Assembly: GCA_973895155.1 (NCBI GenBank)
Contig: OZ316897.1
Coordinates: forward strand, 18,042,001-18,106,000
Direction of reading: 5' to 3'
Length of the DNA: 64,000 bases
Source of the DNA: Marsupella aquatica
Lineage: Eukaryota > Marchantiophyta
Positions 62,548 to 64,000 of this stretch are shown one piece after another. Each line of letters opens with the position of its first letter. Positions within the stretch are counted from its first letter, which is position 1. Under the pieces are notes generated by a model. That model was not told where the DNA came from. It was given only the letters and a program-made list of their open reading frames with translations, and did not search any database. The position numbers and the translations under genes are program-made.

Positions 62548-64000
62548 TGTGGTATGGGTGTCCCTGCAATTTTTTCTGGAAACTTGTTTATTTTTAGCAT
62601 ATCACAAGATTTACTTACACTTTAGACACCTTCCGGCCAACATTTACTTGTTCTGGACACTTATAGAAATATTTGACATCTCCGGCTTTCCTGACGATTC
62701 CTAGTGTACTTTGCCCGACGCTGTGACCAGCGCCCGTTTCTTTTACTCAAGACGCTGCGGAAGCGTCCAACCTCCTCATGACGCTTTTGGCAGTGCCCGA
62801 CCGCCACCAAGACTCTATGAGGATTTCGACCGACGCTGTGGAAAGCGTCAGCTTCAACACACGACGCTGTGAGCAGCGTCCACCCTAGTAATGACGCTGT
62901 GAGCAGTGTGAGCAGCGTCCGTTGGTTTTACTTAAGACGCTTCTAGCAGCGTCCAGATTCTCCCGACGCTTCTAGCAGCGTCCGCTCAACACTTAGTTTT
63001 TGAAGTAGATTACTAGTAAAGTAGTATTCTACCACCCTTGTTGAAGTACTTATGCTGTGCTTCTCCCTTGTTTAGTTTTAAGCTTGGAAAGGCACGACTG
63101 TTCTTACCTCCTCCATTTTAGGATTCCAGCACTTATAAGACAGAGTAGAATGCTCATTTGAAGTAGAGAGAAATAGAGTTAATACTGTATTCAGAATTGA
63201 GTCTTCTGAATAGTTTTCTCCTCCTTCCATTGTAACAAGGCATGCTGTGAGTGTTTTGTATGGAAGTAAAGCTATATTGATTGAAGTTAAGATTGAATTC
63301 AAGAGATTCCTGTGGTGATTGAATTCAGTTGCAGATTTCTGAAACTCGTATTGAATTCACTGCTAGGCTTGCTTGCAGAGTCGGGATTCGCTAGCCAATT
63401 CAAGAATAGTTAATGATAAATGAGAAGTAAATTCTGATTCTCAGAGTAGTTAGTACTGTTGCTTTGATTCTGGAATATGGTTTAGAGTTTGACTGAATTG
63501 CGTATCGCTGATGTCAAACCATGTTGACGGCATTTTAAATCATATCATTCATTTGCAATCAGAAAGCTTCTGCTTCATCAGATTGAGAATTCCATTATCA
63601 TTAACCTTTGTGTTTTGAAGAGTGAGATGGATGAATTATGAGATAGATTTCATGTCTATACTGAGCCCAAATCCTTTCTGAAGGAGTGGCAGTAGCTTGT
63701 AGTCTCTAAATCCTTACTCATTTCTTCTCTAATTCATAAATCAGAAGTTCAGTTACTTTGTTGTTTGTTTATTCGATTTTTTATTGAGAAGTGAAGTCAA
63801 CATAGAGCTCAAGACTCTAAATCACTCGGAGTGATAAAAGTTATACAATTCATTCTGAAATCTGTTCTTAAAGGGATCGAAACCCTGGTTTTAGGTGAGG
63901 AGAGTCACTTTTGATACTTAGCACTATACGACATCTTTTTGGCGCCGCTGCCGGGGAACGAATTTAAGATTGAATTGACGTACAGGCAGTGTATGCCAGA
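62548..64000 (+). mobile_element. Second young gypsy copy (5' LTR and start), nested in copia
   Basis: The 5' LTR spans 62548-63933 (TGTGGTATGGG to CTATACGACA), then TCTTTT, the PBS at 63940-63962 and the first bases of the leader, running off the window. The LTR is nearly identical to those of the 23.4-36.9 kb element but in the opposite orientation. It is 24 bp longer because one hairpin unit (GACGCTTCTAGCAGCGTCC type, about 62,940-62,990) is doubled. It inserted after GATAT in the copia gag. Confidence 0.95.

Noticed and set aside
24088-63302. A 74-codon ORF found three times (24088, 36224, 63078) as a conserved small gene
   Set aside because: It lies inside the gypsy LTR and is repeated only because the LTR is. 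It runs antisense to the element and has no domain.

Overview
The window is transposon-dense nuclear DNA of a land plant. The evidence is the PBS matching plant tRNA-Asp, Helitron/CACTA/LINE/Ty1-copia/Ty3-gypsy families of plant type, GT-AG introns and a TTTAGGG telomere-like motif. I cannot name the species. The DUF7869-like transposase and the RNase H1 HBD ORF make a non-seed plant (moss, liverwort, lycophyte or fern) my best but weak guess. There is one ordinary cellular gene remnant, an SDR/carbonyl-reductase-like 3' end near 49 kb. Nearly everything else is mobile DNA, often nested.

Layout. 0.4-13.3 kb: a divergent gene pair that looks like one large DNA transposon. The minus-strand gene encodes a ParB/Srx-like domain followed by a beta-type N4/N6 DNA-methylase-like domain. 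The plus-strand gene encodes a large transposase of the DUF7869 type. Arrays of a ~27-bp palindromic repeat sit in the introns or leaders of both genes. The methylase gene is hit by a solo LTR (TSD CCACC). The transposase gene is hit by an 843-bp non-autonomous CACTA element (TSD CAA). Both cuts rejoin in frame when the insertions are removed. 13.5-39.1 kb: remains of a Helitron. The Rep and first helicase half are at 13.9-16.6 kb, the helicase C-terminus at 37.9-38.5 kb, and a canonical hairpin plus CTAG 3' end is at 39,123. In between lie a 3.6-kb orphan transposon-type ORF and a complete, very young Ty3/gypsy element (23,452-36,949, minus, TSD GGGAG). 41.1-46.7 kb: two LINE remnants. 49-57 kb: the SDR remnant and decayed, internally duplicated non-coding DNA. 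57.6-62.5 kb: a Ty1/copia element on the minus strand, carrying an antisense ORF between pol and its 3' LTR. 62.5 kb to the end: a second copy of the young gypsy family, inserted into the copia gag.

How the parts work together. The gypsy element has gag-protease, then pol behind a single UGA in a CAR-YYA readthrough-like context. It also has a third ORF, a second degenerate protease-like ORF and two near-identical polypurine tracts. A hairpin motif (GGACGCT...AGCGTCC) is scattered through its LTRs and non-coding parts. The ParB-methylase plus transposase pair with shared palindromic arrays is the best candidate for an undescribed system. It could be a plant transposon carrying its own bacterial/phage-type DNA-modification module. 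Older coding regions here are broken mostly by in-frame TGA codons explainable as CGA to TGA, the signature of deamination at methylated CpG.
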